Below, piece after piece: positions 46,001 through 56,042 of a stretch of DNA of 64,000 nt (position 1 is the first letter of the stretch; each line of letters starts with the position of its first letter). The translations under genes were made by a program, and so were the position numbers. The DNA is from Kryptolebias marmoratus (Eukaryota; Chordata; Actinopteri; Cyprinodontiformes; Rivulidae). The notes beneath the pieces are model-generated. The model had not been told where the DNA came from. It did not search any database and saw only the letters and a list, made by a program, of their open reading frames with translations. The DNA lies in the NCBI RefSeq assembly GCF_001649575.2, contig NC_051430.1:33086322-33150321 (forward strand). The letters run 5' to 3'.

Positions 46001-49000
46001 TAATCAGTTTAGCTTCACTTATATTTGTTTATGTTTTTTCCCATTTTTTATAATTTCCTGTATTATGCCTCTGTATTTTAAAAAGTGCATAATTAGGTCC
46101 TGTATCCTTCATATTCTGAATAATGTATGTAATATTTCTAATAAAATATATGATCTGCTGTCAGAATGATTGTTTTAAATTCAATAATACAAAAACTGGA
46201 TCCTGTTTCCTCTTGTCATCATCCAGGTGTTTTCACTCCGTTTCCATTCCTTGTTGTTTATTCTGTCTACCTCCCTCACTTGGCTGTTAAATGGTGAGAC
46301 ATCTTTGTTTGTTAGTAGGTTTTTGCTGCCTCATGAGCTTTTTGTTTTCCTAGTTTCTTATTATAATAAATCGTGACAGCAACAGTTTTGCTAAAAAACT
46401 TTGGCATTAACTGTTGTTGTCAAATCTGTTTGTCTATTAGGAAAATATTTCACAATTAACTGGACAGACTTTAATGAAACTTTCAGAAAGTTACCAGTGA
46501 TAGTACAGTCACACTAGATGCTGCAGCTGATTTCACATTAAGAAACACAAATATGGTTAAAACTCAATCAGTCTTAGAGATCCTGAGCTAAGATCTGAGA
46601 GGTATTCACAACACAAACCCTGAGCAATAGTACATCTGGCAAGATGTTGCAGTTTCACAGGAGATTATGTATAACGTCGTTTACAAGGTTTTATTCCTTC
46701 TCATCATAAGATGATCTTAATTTAAAATTCAGACATAAAAGGCGCTGGGTGATTTGCATACCTTCAAAGAAGGCAAGACTTCTAATTATCACATTTTATG
46801 TTGTAATACTTTAAGTTTAAAGCTCTAAATCCAGGACATAATCAGTGAGACGTGAAACACATACGTGTGCCCTTCAGGTACAACATGGCCTGTGGGGTCC
46901 AGTTTCTCCTCTGGAACGAGCCCTGAACAGGAAACCAAAGAAAAAGTAAGTCAGTTTGGTTATTTTATTTTATTTTCCCAAAATATGAACACTACTCAGT
47001 GATCAGGGGATAGTTGTGTGAAGGGAATTACCTTGGGCGCGCTCCATGACTGGGAGATAAATGAAGTCAGCAGTAACAGTGTCATTACATGGGTTAACGT
47101 GATGCTCCTCAAACCCTGTGGTGTTAGACAAACAGGAAAAGGAAACACAAAAATAACGAGAGTTTTCCATGAAAATAACTGTTAAAAGGTAAAACAAGCA
47201 GAAGAGTAAATAAAATTGTTGAAAGAGTAGCCAAAAGCTCATATGAGAAGACATTAAAAACATCCAAACTGCAGCTTTATCTGGCGTTTTAAAGATCAGA
47301 GCTGAAACGTCGTGGTTGCCAATGATGGCTTGGTGTGAGCACTCGATACAGCAAAAAACATCACATTTTAATATAACATGTTCTATTGTTTCATCCTCCC
47401 TGCAGGGGTCATATTTCCCTGTAGGCTTCTGTATTTTAAAATTAAGTCATGAATGACCAGCTTCTTGTCAAGGCGAGGGGAGACAGACTTTAAAAGAAAC
47501 TAATTTATTAACTTAAACAAACAGATAAACAAAAGGGCTGACGTGGCAGCAAAAACAAACAATAACAACAATCCAAACAAAGGAACAGGGCATGGCAAGG
47601 AGCAGAACAAGAAACAACAATGATCCAGCGGTGTGGTGGAGAAATTGATCAGGTTGATTATGGGAAGTGGGCACAGGTGAGTGATTACAATAACCGACAG
47701 GTGGAGATGGGCGTGGCAGACAAGCAGGGGCAGACAGAGGGAAAGTGAATAATGAATGAAGCACAAGACACAAACAAGAGCAAAATAAATCCAAAAGAAA
47801 ACAAAACAAAACCCAATCCTTACACTTCTGTCCAAATACTGCCTCCATGTTTATCTGATGCTGAGTAGAGAGCACTGTAACAAACCAACAGAGTTACGAG
47901 ACAAATAAATAAAACCAAAATTAAGCCTGCCCAGAGATTGACTCATGTTAAGTACGGGACACACACACACTCTGCGACTCGCCAAGGTGCTGACAGTGAT
48001 GCCCTGCCTGCTGCCCAAGTTAAAAGAATTTAGCTTAACAAAGAATAAACACAAAAAGCTACCAAACAAACTCCCAGATTCTGACAGTTGCACCACGTGT
48101 GGCTCGGATGATCCTCAGCCTCTACCACGCCAAATTTTAGCTCAATGTCTGATGAATTCATTGAATTAGTAACACCCTGCACAGCAATACTTAAATCCTC
48201 TCGCTGATGTCACAAAAACCCGTCGGTGGCATCACCGGTATAGGCCAGGGGTCTCCAATCCTGGTCCTCAGGGCCACCATCCTGCATGTTTTCCTTGTTT
48301 CTCTGCTCCAACACACCTGATTCAGAGGTTAAATCACCTCTTCGTGTTCTGCAGAAGCCTGTTAATCACCCATTGATTCAGATCAGGTGTTGCAGCAGAG
48401 AAACAAGTAAAACATGCAGGATGGTGGCCCTGAGGACCAGGATTGCCTACCCCTGGTATAGGCAAATGCTAAGAGTGCAGCCCCTACAGTTTCCCTATTC
48501 TTGTACTAAAACTAGTTAGTACTGTTTATATTATGGAACAACTACCAGATATTTTAACTGCCTAGTAAAACCTATCAAATAATAACATCTTCCTGCAACA
48601 ATCAGGTCCAAACAACCCAAACTCTCTGGTGAAAAAAGCAAACAAAACAAGAGGAGAACAACTGTGACAAAGACAGAGGTAGAATAAAGGGAATAACTTG
48701 CTTTTGAACATGATGGTTGCCTTTAGCCTAACATGGTTTAAAGTCACTTCATGTTACGAGAAGAAGCTGTTATGGTAAAATAGTAATGTAGATTACTGCT
48801 ACCACCTTAAAGTCCTCAGATAATTTGATTAAGATTAGATCTATTTAGCACATTTTCATCTAATGTTTGTTCTAGTCAAAAGTCAATCAAAATGCTGTTT
48901 TTTTCCCCCCAGCCCTTTATATATTATAGTTGTAAACCTAGTTTGTTGTATTACAATTTATATAACCAAATGTGTGTTTATAGTGTTAAATTGCACATCA

Positions 49001-49909
49001 TTAAATTTAATACTCCATAACTCAGTATTTCCATATGCATATGGAAAAATAAAAAGATCTACAGTATTATGAACGTCATGCATCTCTTGAATTTTTCATT
49101 TATATCTTTGGAATCATCCGCATGGGAGAAAAACAGACCAAAAATGTGATAAAATTTAAACTGATTTTAGACAAATGGCTACTCAGAAAGAGAAAACAGG
49201 CCATGGAAAACTTTAAATAGCTCTCTATTCCGCTCACCATGCATACATTTTAAGAGGCAGAGTCGGAAGACTTGGGTGAAAACAAGTTAATTACCATGGT
49301 AGAGGTAAAAAAAAACATCCCTGTGGCAGGGCATCTTAGCAAAACCTTGGCTAAGAAGTCTAAAAATAACATAAAAAGACAAAAAGGAAGGAGACAAAAT
49401 AGAAGGAAAATACAAAAAAGGACACAAATGGACATATAAGGTGACATAAGAAGGGATACGCAGCAAAACAGATGCATAAAAAAAGACAAAATGAGGCGAG
49501 AGACCAAAAGAAAGCAGATAAAAATAATTTATAAATAAACAACAACCGAAAAAAGAAATAAGGCATGCATATGGAAGCTTAAGGAAGCATAAGAAGGAGG
49601 ACAAAAGATTTACAAGGACACAAATAGGGAATATAAGACATACTAAGGAGACAAAAAAAATGCATGAAAGGATAAAAATAACATAAAAAGACATAAAGGA
49701 TCAAATCTGATGAAGCACACTTTGAAAGGTTTAAAGAGATTTAAATGCATTTTGGAACAAAGTTAAATGTTGTGAATAGTATAAAAGTAATAGCACCCAT
49801 CTCCTGTATCAGCTGGGCATTTTGATATATAAATGGTTAAACGAGTTAAAACAGGCTGAAGAGATGCACATACAATCAGAGAATCTTTGGGAAGTTTACT
49901 TACATTCAT
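43092..49909 (-). CDS. spx: Spexin neuropeptide precursor, complete, 6 coding exons
   Basis: Coding exons on the minus strand: 49904-49909, 47032-47115, 46865-46922, 44433-44495, 44230-44316, 43092-43156. They total 363 nt, giving 120 aa. Residues 1 to about 27 are a signal peptide (hydrophobic core MTLLLLTSFI). A dibasic RR (35-36) precedes the mature peptide NWTPQAMLYLKGTQ (37-50), followed by G51-R52-R53, a cleavage and amidation signal. Spexin is a galanin-receptor (GALR2/3) ligand that reduces feeding and affects metabolism and reproduction in fish and mammals. Exon 1 encodes only Met-Asn; the mature peptide is split by intron 3 inside the codon for Q50. The C-terminal DENPDDVYFQELPVWKREYF comes from its own exon. 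The ATG has A at -3. TTTATT at 43018-43023 is a likely polyA signal. Introns 1 and 3 contain a solo LTR, a MITE and a hAT element. Confidence 0.96.
43390..43560 (+). repeat. Dispersed repeat shared with 16870-17050
   Basis: Same ordered blocks as the copy in the strap-gys2 interval. It lies in spx intron 5. Confidence 0.5.
43610..43860 (-). repeat. Two units of a repeat also found at 62080-62340
   Basis: The minus strand reads GGCTGTGTAGCGGGCC and TTTCAGCGGGCC variants followed by GGTACC-TTTAGA and CTTAGTTTAG-like blocks, twice. The same blocks appear in tandem on the plus strand at 62080-62340. Confidence 0.55.
43874..43945. repeat. GA-rich microsatellite with gap (spx intron 5)
   Basis: GAGAAAGAGGGAAGGAGGAG on one side and GAGTGAGAGAGATGCGA on the other flank a 33-base gap (43899-43931). 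Confidence 0.6.
44640..44910 (+). repeat. Dispersed repeat (spx intron 3)
   Basis: It contains GTCTGTTAGTAAAATATCTC, ACCTTAGCAAACACAAAAAT and TTTGGTGTGGTAGTAGCTGA. A second copy lies at 46390-46790. Confidence 0.55.
44958..45786 (+). mobile_element. hAT-like transposon (TARTGCTGGGCRAT ends), copy 3, complete ends, with gap
   Basis: The ends are TAATGCTGGGCAATC (44958) and ATATCGCCCAGCACTA (45786), inverted. It is flanked by the perfect 8-bp duplication CTTTGTTG (44950-44957 and 45787-45794). A gap covers 45109-45623. It lies in spx intron 3. The 8-bp duplication supports hAT. Confidence 0.9.
46390..46790 (+). repeat. Dispersed repeat, longer copy (spx intron 3)
   Basis: It runs from GTCTATTAGGAAAATATTTC to GGCGCTGGGTGATTTGCATA, CCTTCAAAGAA. 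It ends about 75 bp from spx exon 3. Confidence 0.55.
47466..47824 (-). mobile_element. Solo LTR (spx intron 1)
   Basis: This 359-bp element begins TGTCAAGG and ends TCCTTACA (TG...CA), flanked by the perfect 5-bp duplication CTTCT (47461-47465 and 47825-47829). Its inside (TAAAAGAAACTAATTTATTA, GCTGACGTGGCAGC) matches the element at 24265-25180 in the same orientation. The frames open on the minus strand are not genes. Confidence 0.85.
48246..48455. mobile_element. Palindromic hAT-type MITE, copy E (spx intron 1)
   Basis: This 210-bp element is flanked by the perfect 8-bp duplication GTATAGGC (48238-48245 and 48456-48463). Ends CAGGGGTCTCC and GCCTACCCCTG. Confidence 0.92.
49250..49700. repeat. 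Purine-rich low-complexity tract (spx intron 1)
   Basis: It is made of variants of AAAAAGACAAAAAGGAAGGA and GACACAAATGGACATATAAG. On the other strand it gives long hydrophobic frames rich in F, L and S with no family resemblance. A similar pyrimidine-rich tract lies at 57600-57790. Confidence 0.55.
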
Positions 49910-50179
49910 GGTGCCAGAGCAGTCAGTGGATCAGGCTAATTGCTGGAGCTGAATCTTCCCAACCAGCATTTATACCTGCAGGGTGAGGCGGTGGGGGCCC
50001 TCGGTGCTCCTGAACCACGCCAGCAGCGATAGGTCATGCCAATTTGATGAAACGAGTAGGAGTGAGTTAACAGAAACGCAGATCAATATGTTGTTTAGTG
50101 TAAATGTTTCTGCCAGGAGTCATATTCTGCAGACGTTAGGATCAAATGTGAAATGAGCTGCAGTATTTCTGCTTCAGGT

Positions 50180-50254
50180 ATTGATGTTTGCACCTTGTTG
50201 AACAAGGTGCAAACATCAATTGCTCCAGTGAACAAGGCTTGTTCACTGGAGCAA
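50180..50254. repeat. Two abutting perfect palindromes upstream of spx
   Basis: Palindrome 1 has 20-bp arms (50180-50199 and 50201-50220) around one base; its left arm starts ATTGATGTTTGCACC. Palindrome 2 has 17-bp arms (50220-50236 and 50238-50254) around one base; its left arm is TTGCTCCAGTGAACAAG. They share base 50220. Confidence 0.9.
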
Positions 50255-50317
50255 ATACAAAACTATCAGCAGCGAGATCCTGTCAATCCACATTCAGTGT
50301 GTCACTAATGCTTAGAG

Positions 50318-50529
50318 CAGGAGTGGGCAACCCTGGTCCTCAGGGCCACCATCCTGCAGGTTTTACTTGTTTCTCTGCTCCAACACACCTGATCTGAATC
50401 AATGGTTGATTAAGAGGCTTCTGCAGAACATGAAGAGGTGATTTAACCTCTGAATCAGGTGTGTTGCAGCAGAGAAACAAGGAAAACATGCAGGATGGTG
50501 GCCCTGAGGACCAGGATTGCCCACCCCTG
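50318..50529. mobile_element. Palindromic hAT-type MITE, copy F (upstream of spx)
   Basis: This 212-bp element begins CAGGAGTGGGCAACCCTGG and ends GATTGCCCACCCCTG, flanked by the perfect 8-bp duplication GCTTAGAG (50310-50317 and 50530-50537). It is about 410 bp upstream of the spx start. Confidence 0.93.
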
Positions 50530-50584
50530 GCTTAGAGCTTACTTCTCAAGATAATACTGTCAAGACGAGGCAGGGCTGCACCAG

Positions 50585-50815
50585 AACCTTTGCAACCCCA
50601 GACCCCAACTCAAGATGGCTGCCACAGCCAAGTCACCTTGGAAAACACAAAAATGGCTCCAACTCAGTCAGTTTTACAGATATTTGGAAAATGTGGCATG
50701 TTGATCATGACCGAGCACTAACTGACAGGATCTGTCTGTTAGCAAAATATCTTATGAACCTCTGGACAGGTTTTAATGAAACTCTCAGACGGTAATTGTT
50801 GGATGTACGTCTTTT
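50585..50815 (+). repeat. Dispersed repeat upstream of spx
   Basis: It contains CAAGATGGCTGCCACAGCC, TCTGTCTGTTAGCAAAATAT and TTTTAATGAAACTCTCAGA. Confidence 0.55.
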
Positions 50816-50817
50816 TA

Positions 50818-51220
50818 TGTAAGGATTTGGATTTTTGTGTTTTCGGTTTTGGGTTCTTTATTATTCTGGTTGTTGTTTTCAGTTTGGTTTTTTCCTGTTT
50901 TGTGCCCTGTTATCACTCCTCCTCCGTCTCTCTTTTGTCCTCCTTGCCAGCCCATCTCCACCTGTCCATCATCATCTCCACTCACCTGTTTCCACTTCCC
51001 TTGTTATCCTCAGTATTCAAATACCCGGTCATGTCTCCCATTAGTCGTCGGTTCTGTTTGTCGTCTGTTGGTTGTTGTTTGTTCTTCGTGCCTTTGGTTT
51101 TTGTTTCTGCCACGTCAGCTTTTGTTTTGTTTATTTAATAAATTAGTTATTTCCTTTATTATGAGTCTGCACTCAGGGTTCTTTTCCGTGTCCACTGTGC
51201 CGCTGTGCCACCCGTATCAG
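50818..51220 (+). repeat. LTR-like repeat
   Basis: It begins TGTAAGGATTTGG like the reverse of the 47466 element, and has TTCTGCCACGTCAGCTTTTG, then TTAATAAATTAGTTATTTCC near its right end. A target duplication was not found, so the right boundary is uncertain. Confidence 0.5.
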
Positions 51221-51971
51221 GAAGGAATAAAGTCAAAAATAAGTTAGACATCACTGGATTGATGAACACTCCTAAACTACTCCTTGATCACCACCATGTG
51301 GGGAACTGAAACATTGCACTGCTTCTACAAACAGGTTTCACTGCATTGGTGCAGCAGATTCAAACTACCAGCAACCACATTGTAATCATCTGTTAGCAAA
51401 ATATCTCATGAACATGTTTTTAAAAACAGCTTTAACTAGGTCAGTTTCATGGATATTGATTAATTCCTCTGAATTACTTTTACATATATTGTGCTGTTTT
51501 AGCCGTTCACACATCCAAACATTTAGCTCATGTAGGAAATGGCTGCGCTCCCTTTTTTTAATGTAACTTCTACACCTTTCAAAATATTAAACTTTTTTTT
51601 TTACAAATATTTTCCCCAAATAAATACATTAAGATCTGTCTGATTTCTTAAAAACATTGTTCACTTTGAAATTTACTTCAACAACTCTAATTTTGTCTTC
51701 CTATGCTACTTTTAGCTACATATTCACCATTTATTTAGGCAAAATTATGCATTTATGCCTTTAAAAGGTTATGTCCATCCATGATTCTAACGGTGTTTGG
51801 GTCATTGAGCTGTTAATATGTAGGAAGGACTAAACGCCTTTTTTTCATAAGGCCGTCTCATTAGTACAATGGTGAGTAATTGGAAAAATGGACTGTACTT
51901 AAATAGAACCTTTTTAGCCAACCAGGCCACTCAAAACACAATCTGCCCTCATTTACCCGTCTCAATCTAAA

Positions 51972-52007
51972 AAAGTTAATCTGTAATCTAAATTACAGAT
52001 TAACTTT
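51972..52007. repeat. Perfect hairpin, 16-bp arms, 4-base loop
   Basis: The arms are AAAGTTAATCTGTAAT and its exact complement around CTAA. Confidence 0.85.
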
Positions 52008-53062
52008 CTAAACCATTCTGTAAAGCCTAATCGGTGCTTTTAGATCATATTCATACATCGATAGGGCACATTAGAGAAAACGAGGAGTTCAACATGTGGA
52101 ATCAAACCTCCAACTGTCTCATTGGAGGACAACTGCTCAAACCACTCAAATTGAACAATTTGCATGACATTTTCTGTTAAAAAAGAACAGGATGTGTGTT
52201 GCTTAGTATCTATTTTGCGCTTTTTGTTCACAACAATCCTCCAACGGGTCAAAGCTGTGTCTCATGAAAACAGGCTGATCTAATAATTAGGTCAGAGAAA
52301 AGGACGCACACACACACACATCAGGAACAGGAGCATTTTTGTATTTTAACTGTGTAAAATAAAACAGACAAGACAGGTACACAGCTTTCTGGACTTCTAA
52401 TTTGATTATATGTAATAATTTTACTTTAATACTCCATATTAACAAAGATAAAACAAGGAAAGATCTTCTGTTAATTAATTCTAAAAACTAAAACTGAAGG
52501 AGTGGTGTGTAGATATATAACCACCCCTTTTGCTTTAAAACCCCATCCGTCACCCTCAGAGGCCACTTAATTAGTTTGATCAGCTCCAAGTGGATAAAGA
52601 GTTACAAAATAAATATAAATAAATTTAAATAAATAAATCCTAAATCTGTGGAATAAAGAAAACTTTACCCATATTTGATGTACATTGAAACTTACTCATC
52701 ATTATTCACCCTGCAGAGTGAACACATTAAAAATCTTTATGAATACTGTAGTTACACTGATCCAGATTTTGTTTACACGTTTCCATGGCAACGTTGAACG
52801 TCAGCGCGTGCCCCGTTCTCCCTGTGGTCACGAGGTAAATTTTATTATTTATTTATTATTGTGTCTGGATCCACTTTAGATGTTTAGTGACTTGTTTCTA
52901 TATTTTTTTTATAAAACAGAGAATAAAAGTGTTGTACGCAATGACGTATATTCGAGAATGAATGTCATTGGTTGTAAAAGTCACCTGACCGCGTGACCCG
53001 GAAGTGGAACCAAGCGCCATAATGAATTGAAAAAAATAGCGCGGATTGAGAAATAACCAAAC

Positions 53063-53110
53063 CAATGACTTATATGGATATAATCTCACTTATATCCATA
53101 TAAGTCATTG
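53063..53110. repeat. Perfect hairpin, 21-bp arms, 6-base loop
   Basis: The left arm 53063-53083 (CAATGACTTATATGG...) is matched exactly by 53090-53110 around TCTCAC. Confidence 0.88.
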
Positions 53111-54399
53111 AACCAAACGATCTTAAAAAGAAGATGGAGAAATACATTCAGTGCGTTTCTGCAACCGGTCTACCTGGCCACAACAATAATTAATGTTTCA
53201 TTTTACAACTGTATATTTGACTGTATCTTAAGTGCCCCCCCAAACAAATTCAGATAATGAATAATTGGATAATTCAGAAGCAAAATCTGATTTTCATTAG
53301 TTGATTTTCACAATTTTTATTACTTCTGTCAGTTTCAAGTTATTTCAGTGACCTCTTTTATAAATTCATCCCCTCTGTACTTGGACGAATTAAAAACTGT
53401 CAAACCTTTTACTTTTATACAAATGAGTCATGTGTGTATGATGTTTACCCTAATTTTTTTCTTTTGTAGGAAAATAAATCACATAGGAGACGCACAACTA
53501 CTTTATTTAACTTTGTGAAGTTGTAAAGGCTTTGTAAAACCTACTTAAAATACAAACAAAAAAAAAACTAAATACAGGTTATTTTGTTCTCAGCTCAAAG
53601 GGAGCAAGTATCCACATATACATTTTATAATTTGGCTCAGGTCTAGAGATAATTCAGAAAGTAGTTAAAAAGTTTTTGTTGATGTTAATGAGCTGCTGCA
53701 GCTGATATCCAGGAAATGAGAGCTGTGAGCTGAAAGTGAAAAGATTCAAAACCTCTGTTTACACGAGAACGATCTCTGGAAACATTAGTGTTTTTTCTGT
53801 TTATTGTGGCGAATCAACAAGAAAAAAACAAAACAAAAATCATTTACATGGATACGGAAGCGCTCCTAGAATCTATGGTAGTTTCAAGGCAGGGTTGCCA
53901 GATAGGAAATGTCAAACTATCGTTCTACCACTTTAAAATTATTGTATTTTGTCTGAAACTATCATATGTGCTCAGTGAGTTGTGCTTTCTCAGAGGGGGA
54001 GGTTGTAAGATTAGTTCTGATTGGCGAACATCAACAGAAAAGGAGGGGGACTTGACCCTAAAACTGTAATTACCGTGTATCTGGCAACACAGAGGCCAAG
54101 CGTTCAACAAGACAGGCGCTCAGTCTGGAGCATTTAACGGTTGCATCCAAAATGGTGCATACACGGACTGACAGTGAGGTTGTGTTGCTGCTACAAGCAG
54201 CACAAGCAGCACTGTTTACTGCTGTTGTTGATCTGCTCGTACATGTGCAGAACAGCTACTGACCGCAGCCGTCTGTTGGACGCCACTGCAGGGAGTCCCC
54301 TGAAAAGCTCCTCTCTGAGACCCTGCTTCAGAGAGCTGCAGTTTTAGAGAAAATGAGCTCCGCTGTCGTGCACACGAACAGCAGAAAACTCAAAAACAG

Positions 54400-54613
54400 C
54401 AGCTCAGTGGCCTAGTGGTAGAGTGTCCCCCCTGAAACTGGGAAACTGGGAGGTCGTGGGTTCAACCCCCACCAAAGACTGTAAAAATGGGACCCATTGC
54501 CACCCTGCTTGTCACCAAATGATTCCCGAGCGCGGCACAGGGGATGGGTCAAATGCGGATAACAAATTTCGCACACTCAGGTGTGTGACAATCAGTGGTG
54601 CTTTAACTTTAAA
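54400..54613 (+). mobile_element. tRNA-derived SINE
   Basis: The head has an A-box-like GTGGCCTAGTGGTAGAGTG and a B-box-like GGTCGTGGGTTCAACCCCC about 40 bp later. The body has ATGATTCCCGAGCGCGG and GGGTCAAATGCGGATAACAA, and the end is GTGACAATCA...CTTTAACTTT. The tRNA-like head cannot fold as a normal tRNA, so it is a retroposon, not a tRNA gene. Confidence 0.75.
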
Positions 54614-54854
54614 TCCTGTTGGTTGTTCAAAACCTCAAAGTGGGACGGTTCAGGGACAAAATCTGCTTTGGATGAGGAGATACTGCTAGAACTTTACTTT
54701 GGTTCTGGTCCAAAGTAAAGACACATAAACATATGTGTTACAAAGCTGCAGGAGCAGGGAAGACGGACAGAAAATGACCTCATTTTATCAATGGAAAGTA
54801 GGTTTGCTGCTGACTGAAATCAGTGTCAAAACGTCCCACTGAGATCTCCTTTTT

Positions 54855-54990
54855 CAAGCCTAACATGCATGTTTTTGGACTGGGGGAGGAAACCGGAGTA
54901 CCCAGAGAAAACTCCACACAGAAAGACCCCAGGTCCGACCCAGGGTTTGAACCCAGGACCACCTGGCTGGGAGGGAACAGTGCTAACCAC
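54855..54990 (+). repeat. Dispersed fish repeat fragment
   Basis: It has CATGCATGTTTTTGGACTGG, GAGGAAACCGGAGTACCC and TCCACACAGAAAGACCCC, GGGTTTGAACCCAGGACC, the same family as 25397 and 32540. No exon is seen between the spx start and the golt1b stop. Confidence 0.6.
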
Positions 54991-56042
54991 TTCGTGCTGT
55001 ATTTGTCCACAGAGCCAGAATCAATCAATGATCTCAGTTTGAGAAGTTCTAAAACAAAAATAAAAAAGTTCCATCTATTAGCTGCTAAAGGAAAAACTTG
55101 GAAACCAAATGAGGAATAAAATTGGCTTTAGAAATGAAAGAAAAAGAAAAATTTCAATAAAAAAAACTGTATTATAAGGGATTGGACCCCCAACAATGCA
55201 ACCAAACACCATTTCACTATTTTTAAACCTTTTACGAAATCATAACGTCCACCTGGTAAGTAGGTTATTTATCTCTGAATGGTTTGTTTGTTTTACAAAA
55301 TAATTAGCATCATTAAAAGTAGTTTTCCATAAAGCCTGTTTACTGAGACGATAATCTGACCAATGCTTCTTTAGAACTTCAGTCAGAGTATGTTGAGCTC
55401 CTTTTACAAAATGTGCTCCAGATGCTGACAGATTTGTTTGTATTTGTTCGCTGCTAGCTGACCACACATGTTCCTGGCTGCTCAGTAGCGTTGTTAGCGG
55501 TTAGCTTCTCAGCTAACCGAGAACACCAAGCTTCCACCACCGTGGAGTAGGCATTACAACAACTAGCTCTTTGTAGTTTGGTGAGAAACAAACACTAGAA
55601 TGAAATAAAGGGAGGTACATATTTAAAAATAATTTATATTGAAGCATTCTTAGCCAGCTAACAAAGGAAATATCAGCTCACTTAAAGACAGAAACAAAGG
55701 TGTCAGGATAACTGCAATGAGACGAAACATTTAAGGATAAAGTTAAAGCATTGGCACAGAAATATAACATTGTCGTTTTTATGTCAGCTTCACAAAGGAG
55801 GTCAGATATTCTGACACTGTCAGTGACGAGTCGTCCATCATTCCTGTCCACACAGAACTGGATGAAGAGAGGGGACATATTTCCTGTAACCACCTGAGGA
55901 AGTCCATCTTTTAGAGAGGCAGGCGGTCCATCACAGGAACCTCTGAGCGAAGTAAAGTCAGAAACATTCTTTGGCTGCTGGAGAGGGACATCTGAAGGAT
56001 TTTCAACAAGAAACAGCCTCTCCTGGGGACAAAAAGTCTCTG

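Noticed and set aside
49287..49694. 135-residue hydrophobic frame on the minus strand
   Set aside because: It comes from a purine-rich low-complexity tract and is not a membrane protein family.
54400..54475. Possible tRNA gene
   Set aside because: A- and B-box-like motifs are present but the cloverleaf pairing fails and the body continues as a known type of SINE.
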